Source: Plectrocnemia conspersa (lineage: Eukaryota > Arthropoda > Insecta > Trichoptera > Polycentropodidae). Taken from it: a DNA stretch of 64,000 bases. Numbering within the stretch: position 1 is the stretch's first letter; each line of letters begins with the position of its first letter. This document shows, in pieces, positions 53,604 through 64,000 of the stretch. Below the pieces are notes generated by a model. It was given only the letters and a program-made list of their open reading frames with translations. It ran no database searches and was not told the DNA's origin. The translations under genes were made by a program, and so were the position numbers. Location: positions 744,001-808,000 of the forward strand of contig VTFK01000171.1 in assembly GCA_009617715.1 (NCBI GenBank), read 5' to 3'.

Positions 53604-54280
53604 TATTGTTCATGATTAAAGTCGTAGTAATTTGTATTTGATTTTTAGTTATTCAACAATAAAAAATATATTAATTTTATTCTTTCATTTTAAATGATTT
53701 ATATATTCTTCTGTGTCGCCACAATATTATTATCAAAACCAGACCTTATAGAGCGTGTGAGTTATTAAGTGTTAAAAAAAATATAAAGTACGAATGAGTA
53801 ATTTAAAAAAAAAATTATGAGTAATTTTAATATTATATTTAATATGTATACGTTTTATTTTTTTATTACGAAATGACAAATGTTTGTTTGAATATAATAA
53901 TGTTTTAATGCTGTCCCGACTTTGGAGTCTACGGATTTAATTATGTTAGGACAAAGTTTAGTATTATTTAATTCGTTGTGCAACAAGCGTCGCAGATGAT
54001 GCGAAGAGAGAAGCGACGGCTCCTGCGATCTATGATGGCTTAAAATTGAGTCGGCCGTCTCTTGGTTGAAGTCAAAGCTGGAGAGCTCTCGAAGTTGATG
54101 TCAGTAGAAATCAGTAGAACTTTCAGGGAAACCCTCAGAAAAGTTCTTAGACAAATCTTTCTTGGTTGCTCGCGTTTCCGTATTTATATCCAGTGATACG
54201 ACCATTTTTTTCTTTAAAGATATTCTCTATTAGCTGAAGTAACTCATTAATAAAAAAATGTAATACCTATGTATTTTATG
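53604..54280. other. 3' flank of IDGF-B with a GC-richer block of uncertain origin
   Basis: A GC-richer stretch at about 53910-54190 includes CAAGCGTCGCAGATGATGCG and a duplicated CAGTAGAA word. It has no sustained reading frame and is probably transposon-derived, though no termini were found. Confidence 0.35.
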
Positions 54281-54284
54281 TACG

Positions 54285-54445
54285 ACCTTGCTCGATTTTT
54301 AATTAATTATCCTGATATTCATTCGTGAGATTAGGAAAATCTATGTAAAAATATTATGTGATTATTGATTGTAATTTAGATTATATAATAATCACTTACT
54401 TAAATCTCCCAGACACGATAGAAATTAAAAAAACGACAATAAAGT
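54285..54445. repeat. Dispersed repeat copy 1 (second copy at 59045-59190)
   Basis: The segment with CGATTTTTAATTAATTATC, CGTGAGATTAGGAAAATCTA, then a TGATTATT stretch and CTCCCAGACACGATA aligns in order with 59045-59190 (CGATTTTAATTTATCATC, CGCGAGACTAGGAAAGTCTA, TGATGATT, TTTCCCAGATAAAATA). It is a small noncoding repeat family present twice in the cluster. Confidence 0.6.
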
Positions 54446-54900
54446 TCATTTTGGGATTTTTAAGGTGACGGATATTTTAACCCTTTCTGATTTATGTCGG
54501 GTACTTCGTGACTTAATCTGGTAAAATGTTTTCTTCAGTTGCGTTACATTTTAACGAAGAAATCTTCTTGGACAGAGCGTTGTATCACCATATGTTAATT
54601 ATCAGCGGGGCATTTGAAGACTCCGTCTGTTTTTTTGCAAGACGCTGAATTTTGCCCTGTTAGGCCTACATTTAAAGCATCTTTGGAAGAAGGATTATCA
54701 ATAAAACCCCCTGATACTATTGTCTTCAAAGCTAACGAACTCATAAGTACGCCTCGTCGACCACAGGCCTAAGTTGGTGCGTTGCGGAGGGTCTGCGCCC
54801 CCGGATACCGGAAAATACTTCTTTAAAATTCTTATGGTTTAAGATTAACCATTATTTTTAATAAAAAACTGAAATATAAAATATAGTTAAGCTAAGATAA
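54446..54900. other. GC-richer block, probable transposon remnant
   Basis: About 54560-54830 is GC-richer than its surroundings and ends with GGGTCTGCGCCCCCGGATACC. Frames are short and interrupted, and no family was recognised. Confidence 0.3.
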
Positions 54901-54924
54901 ATTAAATATGACATATGTATATGT

Positions 54925-56160
<1,236 letters not shown>

Positions 56161-56294
56161 ATCACGCAACAGGTGGCTGATCGTGTGTGCTGCACTTTAT
56201 GATTGGTTTATCAAGAAGGCATGAATCATAAATAGCGCCAGTTGTTATTGAGCAATCGTGTTCTAAGGATAAAAAGACAATCAGGATCCTATCG
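56161..56294 (+). promoter_or_regulatory. IDGF-C promoter block (Inr plus DPE)
   Basis: The counterpart of the other IDGF promoter blocks is still well preserved. It has GCTGATCGTGTGTGCTGCAC, TTATCA at 56208-56213, an initiator-like CCAGTTGT with the A at 56240 and GGATA at +28 (56267-56271). Preservation in front of a dead coding region suggests either recent inactivation or residual transcription. Confidence 0.6.
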
Positions 56295-56884
56295 ATGGCG
56301 AAGCTATTTGTATTGTTAACTATTTTTGTTGTCAATAGCTTACATCTTTCTTTGGGCAATGTCAGTGAACCAGTTGTATTTTGCTATTATGACAGTCGAA
56401 GCTACTACAGAGAAAGTAAGTACCATTTTTTTAAATTAATTTAAAAGCACTTTGGACATGCTTAAATATAATTTAATATGCTTATACTTATTGCATGATT
56501 TATTAGTAATGTTGAGTACGATTTACAATTTTTAAGAATTTAATAAATAATTTAGAAATGCCTTGAAAACTAATATATTTACATACTAGTTTGTAATAGC
56601 ATAAAAAATAAGTTTAACGTCAACGCTGTTTTATATAATATATAAATTAATATAATTATCCTTGTTTCTTCTAAGAAACTGTAATGAACCTGATATCAGT
56701 AAAACTATATTTTATCATCTATAAACATCGTTTATAATTATCGCCGTGACCCCTTGCATTGCAATGCGATAATTGGAACACAAGATTTGTTTTGACGGTT
56801 AAGTTATAATATACAATAATTAGTCAGATGCTTGAAATAGGAAATGCATTTTTTTACATTTATTCCAATAACAAAAATAATTTG

Positions 56885-56923
56885 ACAAACATACTAATTA
56901 CATATAGTAATTAGTATGTTTGT
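56885..56923. repeat. Perfect inverted repeat, 17-bp arms
   Basis: ACAAACATACTAATTAC at 56885-56901 is exactly complementary to 56907-56923 with a 5-base loop. It lies in intron 1 of IDGF-C, about 70 bases before exon 2, and could form a strong hairpin in the transcript. Confidence 0.85.
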
Positions 56924-59044
56924 TACTCCAACGACAAAAACGTCAAATATTAATGAATTTTATAAAAATGAAGCATTATTTGTTATTACTCCAGCTCAAG
57001 CAAAGATGCTGCCATCTGACCTGGAACCAGCTTTATCTTTCTGCGCCCATCTCTTATATGGGTATGCAGGTATAGATGATAAGAGGAATAAAGTAATATC
57101 ATTAAACAAAAATCTCGACCTGGATCAAGGAAATGAAAACAGAGTTGTCACACAGCTCAAAATAAACTTTCCAACGGTGCTATTGTCCGTCGGTGGTGGA
57201 GCTGATTTTGAAGAGGATGGTTTATCCAAATACTCTTGTTAGTATATCAAGATGTTAATAATAACAAATCATAACTAACCAACTAATCTTCTATTACTTA
57301 TTGACTAGGTTAGGACATATATTACAATATAATAGTCTAAAATAGCAACTATCACCTGAAATTGAATATCTACTATTATCATTTCAGTTAGAAAAACCGA
57401 AGCCCAGGGCTGCTTTCAATAATTTAGACATTGAGATGCTTTCATACTATGGATTCGATGGTTTGGACCTTGCATGGCAATTTCCAGCTATCAAACCAAA
57501 GAAAATCAGGTATAGTGAGTGATCACCATAATATAAGTACACATTTAACAAAAAAATTATGATTATAAAATTATACAAGCTTTAATCTGGCCTTCTAAGA
57601 AAATCTACTCAGATCAAAAAGAAGAGCACACTGATAAATTTGACAAGTTTGTTTAAGAATTAAGGAACGAGCTTCGTCCATACAATATGATCTTGACTGC
57701 CACAGTACTCCCCAATGTTAACAGCTGCAGTAAGTTACTATGGTTATATGTATATATATTTATTTAACCTTTCGATATATCTTTAATTTATAGTATATTT
57801 TGGCAAATGAAGTAGATTACGTAATTTTTCACTACATGACACCAAATCGTTATCCTAAAGAAGCAGACTACACATCATCTTTGTTTGAACCATCAGAAAG
57901 AAACCCAATGTTTAATATCGACTTTCTTACTAACTAAAGGTAATTTTGAGTTTGTATTAGTTTAAAGTTTATGGTTTAATAATTAATATTTTTAAGGCTT
58001 AACAATGGATTCCCAGACAAAAAGTTAATTTTAGCTATACCTACTTTTGGTCGTGCTTGGAAATTGAGTTACACTGATTTTGAAAGCATAAATTCTGAAC
58101 CTTCAAACTCTACTGACACATGGACCTGCACCTAAAGGTATCTCTAAACTGTTGTTGATATACGTTTAAAATTATATATATTTTTAATCATTTTTTAAAA
58201 GGGTTTACAGGACAAGCGGTGTCATGAGTTATCCACAAATTGCAGTCAACTCCCAGACAACCAAAGAGAAATGCATTCTTACATGAAGAAAGTTACAAGC
58301 AAACTATATGGTGAGTTTATTGAAATTAATTAAGTATACCTACATAAAATAAATGGTTAAAATTATTTAAATTTACATTTATAGGAACATATGCCTACCA
58401 TATTCCTAAAAAAAATAATTACCCGTATGTGGGGACTTATGAAAGTACCGAAACAGCAGTCAACAAAGTTGAATATATAAAGTAAGAATTTAAATCATAA
58501 ATTTGTATACTGTAAGTAAACAATTGTGTGCTGGCCTATTTTTTTAGCATAAAAAAGAAATAAATAACTATAGCCTTGTAAACCATGGTTGATTGCTCTA
58601 ACAACAATAACTTAAAATCAGCACTATTGGCCATATAACTGATTGTCACCCACCTTAGTTTTATTTGCCTGTTAATCTAACATTTACAGATTTTCTGTGC
58701 CAGTGTGTCCTCTTTTTTTTTTTATAATTAAATCACACAATTAAAAAAATTACACATTTAAAACATATTTAAAGATTATTGTTTCAACAGCTAAGTAGTA
58801 TTATAGTTATGTTATGTTAGATACCAATGCTAATTAAATTTAAATTACAAGAAAATAGTTATTATTTCGATATTAAAATCATGTCAGGCCATAATAAATT
58901 AAGTTTCAAATCGATCATTGCGCTGGTAAGGAAATTTTAGCATTATCTCGCTAGGTCACATGTATGTTACATTTTTTTTTATTTTATACATATAAGATAT
59001 TCTGATGTGAAGTAGCTCATTCGTAAAGAATCTTTTTTTTTAAT

Positions 59045-59190
59045 AAGTCCGATTTCACCCGATTTTAATTTATCATCACATTTATCCGCGAGACTAGGAA
59101 AGTCTAGAAAAACCCAATCTGTGATGATTAAAAAATCTTATTAAGTATTTACCACTAATTCCGGTTTCCCAGATAAAATATAATTGGAAA
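59045..59190. repeat. Dispersed repeat copy 2 (see 54285-54445)
   Basis: This lies in the enlarged intron 8 of IDGF-C. It shares the ordered words CGATTTTAATTTATCATC, CGCGAGACTAGGAAAGTCTA and TTTCCCAGATAAAATA with copy 1. Intron 8 is also the longest intron in the IDGF-B gene, but here it is larger, partly because of this insertion. Confidence 0.55.
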
Positions 59191-59689
59191 AACACAAAGG
59201 TTTATATTGTATATTCAAACCTAGGTCTTTCGTGTTTTAATCACTGTCTATGTGCTAGTCAGCTTGTGCTTTCCACACGTGTGTAAATATTATAATACGT
59301 ATGAATTATTGTTTGTTTTATAATTATTTATATTCAATTTATATTTTTTAAAAATAAAGGACTAGCAGGCGTAGGAATCGTGGATCTTTCTCTGGATGAC
59401 TTTAGAGGATTGTGCAATGGAGAAAGATATCCAATTTTAAAATTAATTAAAGAGAGTCTGTGAATATAGGCATAATTTAAAAATATTTATGTTATTTATT
59501 ATCATCAGTTTTTTGCTAATTATTATTTTTGCATCGATTATAATAAATTCGACAGTAATGTAGTATGTGTAATTATTTTTTTCTGTTGCTTGATAATTTG
59601 CTAACTTAAATTTATATTGTTTATTGTAAGTTATTTATTTATTTATATACTATACAAAATAATTTATTAATTTCTGATCTTTCGTAGAT

Positions 59690-59860
59690 TTTGTTTGGTT
59701 ATGACTACAATATGGAAGCAGACTACAAATAATCTGAACTTAAGGTATTGGTAAGAAACCTAAAATTAAATAAAAATCAATAGTTCCATATTTAATTTTA
59801 ATTTAAGTCTAAGAAACTGATTCTTTAACCAAATTTTGCTTTTAGCCATGTGTATTTTTG
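59690..59860 (+). pseudogene. IDGF exon 5-6 relic
   Basis: TTTGGTTATGACTACAATATG and GAAGCAGACTACA followed by ATCTGAACTTAAGGTATTGG and AAGAAACCTA match the middle and end of exon 5 of IDGF-B (the HGYDYM, KEADYTS and SELMKRNPE codons), with an internal deletion. After an intron-like gap, a stretch ending TTTTGCTTTTAGCC matches KLILA of exon 6. It is a second decayed fragment, downstream of IDGF-C, probably left by unequal exchange. Confidence 0.75.
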
Positions 59861-60769
59861 TGAGTTATTAATAGTAATAAACTTAATCTTACACAGAAAG
59901 TTAATTTATACTTGTATTATGGAATACTATCATATTAAATTCTTTTCTGTACTATTTGAATAATAATATCAAATAATTGTACACAATTAATATCCCTAAA
60001 TGAATTCTATATAAGCAATCAAGAAGACGCTGTTGAAACTCGGTTTGTCAAAAACCGTTTTAGTTGATACTTTAGTTGACATAAAATTACTATCTTATGG
60101 TTAGGTAGAAGATAAGTTTCCAAAGTTAATACAAAGAAAATTTAAAATCATAAAACCTAATTTTGTTTTTGTTAATTTGACGGTATTTTATTTAGGCATA
60201 TTTTGATTATATTTTTAAAATATCTTGTTCCTAGCTTTGTTGGAATATCATATTATTTGGGAGTGGTAGTTATGGGAGAATTAAACAAAAATATTGTTTT
60301 TATGAATTTTATCTAGCTTAGGCCTAGATATATTTTTGCTGATAATTTACAAACATAATATCACGCGATTAAAAAAAAGTTTATTAATTTTTAATCTTTT
60401 GCGTCATTAATTGAGAGATCACTATAACAATTGAACAACGAAGAGAGAAATATACCATACTAAAAAAATATCATTCCCATTAGAGAAAGTTAAGACATCG
60501 CACATCACACAACGAAAAAAATAACTCCATATCATAAAAAATCAGCGTTAACAAAGAAAATTCTACATGTACACATACAAAAAAAAAAAACTTGAATAAA
60601 CACGAATAAATTATACATTATGTAACATGAATAAAATATTCATTAATCAATTAACTATATTATTTCTTTAATTATTTTATTGCAGTGATTCTTACAAATA
60701 GTTGTAAATGTTGCGTAGTAAGGTCAATATAATTTTTTTATTGTAATTCTTATTAAAATAAAATGATTG
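59861..60769. other. Spacer, A+T-rich
   Basis: No coding exon, RNA gene or repeat recognised. Confidence 0.4.
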
Positions 60770-61135
60770 AGAAAATGGCGCATATTTAGGATCAACAAAA
60801 TATAACAAAAGATTTATTTTTTTATAATAAATGTACACATTTTTTTGCCACAGTGCATCAAATAACATGATAGTTTACTCAATGTGAGGTCAACATCAAC
60901 TAATAATGGATTGCGTGCCATCGACAATTTTTTTTCAATCAGTAAACGTTCGAGAATTTTTTCGTTTAATGCGTATATTTTAGCATATACTTTAAATTTA
61001 TATAATGTATTGTCAACAATTACATAGTTAGTAAGTGACTAATTGTTTATCAAGTGTTGGAAACGTTCATATGTGTCATATCTAATGTAAATGCAAAATC
61101 ACAAAGCCAGTTATAAACAATTCAAGAAAGATGAC
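60770..61135. repeat. Duplicated noncoding block, copy 1
   Basis: This block aligns in order with 61825-62215. Shared words include GCGCATATT, TATAATAAATG, AATGGATTGCGTGCCATC (AATGGATCGCGTGCTATC in copy 2), TAGTAAGTGA, CATATGTGTCATAT and GCAAAATCACAAAG. The spacing is about 1.05 kb. It has no open frame and its function is unknown. Confidence 0.75.
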
Positions 61136-61824
61136 ATTATTTTTAATTTCTAAAAATCTAATTAAGTATATTTATAAATTACTTTGTAAATATTTCTTAA
61201 TATTGCTCGCAGGTGTATAACGTTATGAAAGTTATTGTAAATTTTAATCTAGGTATTTTATGTATAAAAGAGTGATTTTTCATATATATAGAATTAAATT
61301 ATAAGTTTTGGCAAAAGTATGGCACCTTGGATTACTCACAATATTTTCTTAATAACCCAATCTTTCCTGAACGAAATATACTACTAAGATCAGATAAGTA
61401 GTGCTTTAAGGCAGCGCTTTTGAGTCAATACTGTATTTGTTTTACACGATAGATCTTCCTTAGAAGAACTCAAAAAGAATTGCTTCATTTGTCGATGATA
61501 CCACAATAATGGCGTAATCAAATATTACTCTATCATAAAACCAGCATGGTTTTATGAAACTCTAATTTAGAGTGTGACCTTACTATCTTGAGATATTACT
61601 AAATAAATTTCTTAGGTAAATATCTTATGCTCCATGGTTTGTGTTTATCAATTATATATTACGTAATTGCAACTGTATCAGTATAAAGGAAGCAAGTAAA
61701 AAATAAGTAATAAATATTTAAACTGTTTAAAAACTCATCAAAATATACTGGCAAGTATACTTTGATAACTTTTTTTACTATAGGAATATAATTTAATAAT
61801 ATATAAATGAAGTGATTAAGAGAA
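61136..61824. other. Spacer between the two duplicated blocks
   Basis: A+T-rich. A minus-strand frame of 75 codons at 61659-61886 is low-complexity and runs into the second block, so it is not supported as a gene. Confidence 0.4.
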
Positions 61825-62215
61825 GAGCGCATATTAAGATTGATCCAAAAATAACGAAAGCATATAATTTTATAATAAATGAGCACAATCCTTTGCCATA
61901 GTGTTATCTTTTTTAATCATGGGTTTAACGTGTCAAACTATAGTTCACTCGATACGTTTTCAAAATCAATTTAAAATGGATCGCGTGCTATCAATAACTT
62001 TCAATTGAGTGAAAATCTGACAACTGCTGATAAAATAAAATTATTTGCCAATACATTGATTATTTAAGTATATAATTTAAATTTATTTTCATATAAAGTC
62101 AACACTTATATAGTTGATAAGTGAATGACTCATAAGCATGTGTTAAAAAAACGTCCATATTTACATATGTGTCATATAGTGTGATGCAAAATCACAAAGA
62201 TAGGTATAACTTGTT
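61825..62215. repeat. Duplicated noncoding block, copy 2
   Basis: The diverged partner of 60770-61135. Substitutions and small indels are spread evenly, while several words of 13-15 bases are kept unchanged, for example CATATGTGTCATAT and GCAAAATCACAAAG. It lies about 1.4 kb upstream of the IDGF-D start. Confidence 0.75.
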
Positions 62216-63502
62216 AATTTGGGAAAGTTTTCAATATTTTTTTATTTAAAAAAATATAATTATAAATAATTTTAGATTTTATTTTTGACAAAAATTCTTT
62301 ACCAAATTTACTCACTGAACCAGTAAGAATAAATGAATCATGACATTTTGTAATGAAATTTTCCTTATTATGATCCTTAGTTTGCTACCGTATGTTTCTC
62401 ATAAAGGGTCAACTAGCTTAAAAGGACGCTTTTAAACATTTGACTGACACAATAAAATTGTTTTAAAAGAGTTAATTGAGCCGGAAAATATAAGCGTCCA
62501 GTGTCTTATTAATAAGATAGTAGTTCTATGATTTTTTGTCGTATTTTGTAAAATTAAACTGTGTATTCCCTAATTATCTTAAAGCAAATCTTAACTTGTA
62601 TAATACAATATAACAGCGTTCTTGGTTTGGTTTTTCATTGCCTTCATTGATAAAAATTTCTATGAATAAAAATTATTAACTGCTGTGAAAAATATTGTTA
62701 TTAAATAATATGTAATACTTCTTGAAGTTGAAAGTAAATTAATTAACTAAAGCAAATTTTAATTTATTTCAAACTAGTATTTTTTTATGCCTTTTTTATT
62801 ATAAGGAATTATCTGATTTATTATTTCTAAGAACAGTTAACAGATTTAAGGTAATTAAAATAAATTATAAGAAATAAAATCATTACTTAAATTTAGACAA
62901 TATTTCAATGACAAAAATCATTTTTTTGTCATCTAGATACATTTCTGTGAAAACTATACGCTTGATTTGTCGCAGACCTTGACTCTTAATGAAAAACGTA
63001 AATTCAGTGCAGGGAACAAAATATGGCTTGAAAATATTAAGAAGTGCATATACATACGTACATTACAACAATATATTTCTTATTAAAATAATATTATTAA
63101 ATTTATAGTAATTAAATATTAAATATCTATTAATGTATTTTAATTGCTACTTTTACTACTTTTAATTTATATTAGATTAATTCTAGTGTAATATACATAC
63201 ATATATAATACATATGTCAATATATTTAAATACGCTTATATATAAAAAATATGCAATTCTTATTTTAAAACCAATGAATGTCAAAGATAAAAGGATATTT
63301 GGTGCGGTAAAATACAATAGGACTCAAACACAATTTATACATTAAAAAATACCTAATAAATAGTATATTATGTATTTTTTTTATATAAGAATATTAATTA
63401 TTTTAAAGAAAGTTTAATATGGAAGTACAGTTATTTGATTATTAAGATGATATTTGTCATATATATTAAAATACATTATTTATTCAACAGCGCTTCTACG
63501 TT
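62216..63502. promoter_or_regulatory. Distal upstream region of IDGF-D
   Basis: It carries the 20-base AATTCAGTGCAGGGAACAAA (63001-63020) shared with the IDGF-B upstream region, preceded by GTCGCAGACCTTGACTCTTAA, the counterpart of GTCGCTGACCTTGACGCTAAA. The rest is A+T-rich without recognised features. Confidence 0.45.
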
Positions 63503-63627
63503 GTCAGGTGACTGATCGTGTGTGTTGCACTTTACGATTGGTTATTAACGAGGCGTGAATCAAAATCAGCGTCAGTTGTCGTTTAGCTATCGTCTTCTAC
63601 AGATAGAAGTTTGGTCAGCTCTTCGCA
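63503..63627 (+). promoter_or_regulatory. IDGF-D promoter block (Inr plus DPE)
   Basis: GACTGATCGTGTGTGTTGCAC is followed by the initiator GTCAGTTGT with the A at 63574. AGATA at 63601-63605 is exactly +28 and a full match to RGWYV. The GATA-type word of the other copies is mutated here to TTATTA. The 5' UTR would be 54 bases. Confidence 0.7.
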
Positions 63628-63751
63628 ATGGCGAAGTTCTTTCTCATTTTGACTGCTCTTTGTGCGGTCAATAGTTTCTCTCTTGCTTCAGCCAATGTTA
63701 ATGAACCGGTGGTATTTTGTTACTATGACAGTCGAAGCTACCTTAGAGATA
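63628..63751 (+). CDS. Idgf: Imaginal disc growth factor-like protein D, first exon only (continues off the right edge)
   Basis: The exon encodes MAKFFLILTALCAVNSFSLA (signal peptide) and then NVNEPVVFCYYDSRSYLRD, ending in phase 1 before GTAAGTAC, exactly as in IDGF-A, -B and -C. Its 124-nt length is the undamaged length that IDGF-A falls one base short of. Whether the rest of the gene is intact cannot be seen. The bases from 63752 to the end of the window are intron 1. Confidence 0.88.
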
Positions 63752-64000
63752 GTAAGTACTACTTTGCAGGGTTTTACTAGCCATTTGGTATAGTCAATTG
63801 ATATATAAACGAGCATATGGTTGTCGGTAGTCGTTATATATTCCGCGACGAGGTTCAAGGACTACGGTGAGATGATAAAAACATCAATTGATATTTGGCC
63901 TTGGATGATTATGTTTCTTGTGGAAGTAAAAAATCCACTGGGAGAATTCTTTAGTGTATAGGTGCAGAATTTATGAAGCTGGTTGCTTCTAGTTTAGATT

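Larger units (their letters stand above)
56295..59463 (+). pseudogene. IDGF-C pseudogene (nine-exon copy with multiple lesions)
   Basis: All nine exons can be traced: 56295-56415, 56995-57241, 57388-57509, about 57590-57729, 57794-57938, 57997-58137, about 58201-58310, 58385-58481 and about 59354-59463 (TGA). Exon 1 is fine (signal peptide MAKLFVLLTIFVVNSL, then FCYYDSRSYYRE). Exon 2 is 10 nt shorter than in A and B, breaking phase. Exon 3 has lost its end and normal donor. Exon 4 has lost part of its start and carries an in-frame TAA. Exon 5 has a deletion that removes HGYDYM, and TAA replaces the terminal Trp region. Exons 6 and 7 are frame-broken, and the exon 9 acceptor AG is gone. The FDGLDLAWQ and VDLSLDDFRGLC motifs remain readable. 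It cannot make a full IDGF; a short secreted N-terminal product is conceivable but not supported. Confidence 0.93.

Overview
This is a strongly A+T-rich animal nuclear sequence with spliced genes (GT-AG introns), arthropod-type core promoters, hAT and non-LTR transposon debris and microsatellites. The two recognisable gene families are an UNC-5 netrin receptor and a tandem cluster of imaginal disc growth factor (IDGF) genes, which are catalytically dead GH18 chitinase-like proteins. Together they point to an insect; I cannot fix the order from sequence alone. There is no prokaryotic, CRISPR, rRNA or tRNA content that I could support.

Layout. (1) 1-17.5 kb: the 5' end of an unc-5 gene on the minus strand. 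Three coding exons are visible (signal peptide; acidic linker plus first half of the Ig domain; second half of the Ig domain), and the rest lies beyond base 1. Intron 1 is about 12.8 kb, A+T-rich, with a few GC-richer islands. (2) 17.5-40.3 kb: a long stretch without recognisable genes. It holds a near-perfect palindrome, a foldback remnant, a hAT MITE built from GACTCC repeats, short direct repeats and several GC-richer islands that may be regulatory. (3) 40.3-64 kb: the IDGF cluster, all on the plus strand. In order it contains a decayed relic (40.5-41.1 kb) carrying a hAT end; a defective hAT transposon with perfect 8-bp target duplications (42.7-44.7 kb); IDGF-A (45.07-48.05 kb), complete except for a one-base shift in the signal-peptide codons; a decayed minus-strand non-LTR reverse transcriptase (about 48.8-49.6 kb); IDGF-B (50.62-53.56 kb), fully intact with nine exons and 437 codons; a 172-bp AT microsatellite; IDGF-C (56.30-59.46 kb), a pseudogene; a further exon-sized relic (59.7 kb); a duplicated noncoding block (60.8-62.2 kb); and the first exon of IDGF-D (63.63 kb), running off the window.

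How it works together. The four IDGF copies share the same first-exon layout, and the three whose downstream parts lie in the window share the same exon order. Each also has a related block of about 120 bp upstream, with an initiator (CAGTTGT) and a downstream promoter element at exactly +28 in three of the four. This looks like a birth-and-death cluster: one clearly functional copy, one with a possibly very recent (or artefactual) start lesion, one pseudogene, one partial copy and two relics. I did not find a convincing undescribed molecular system. The best leads are the IDGF-A start lesion, the shared promoter architecture and the unexplained duplicated block upstream of IDGF-D.
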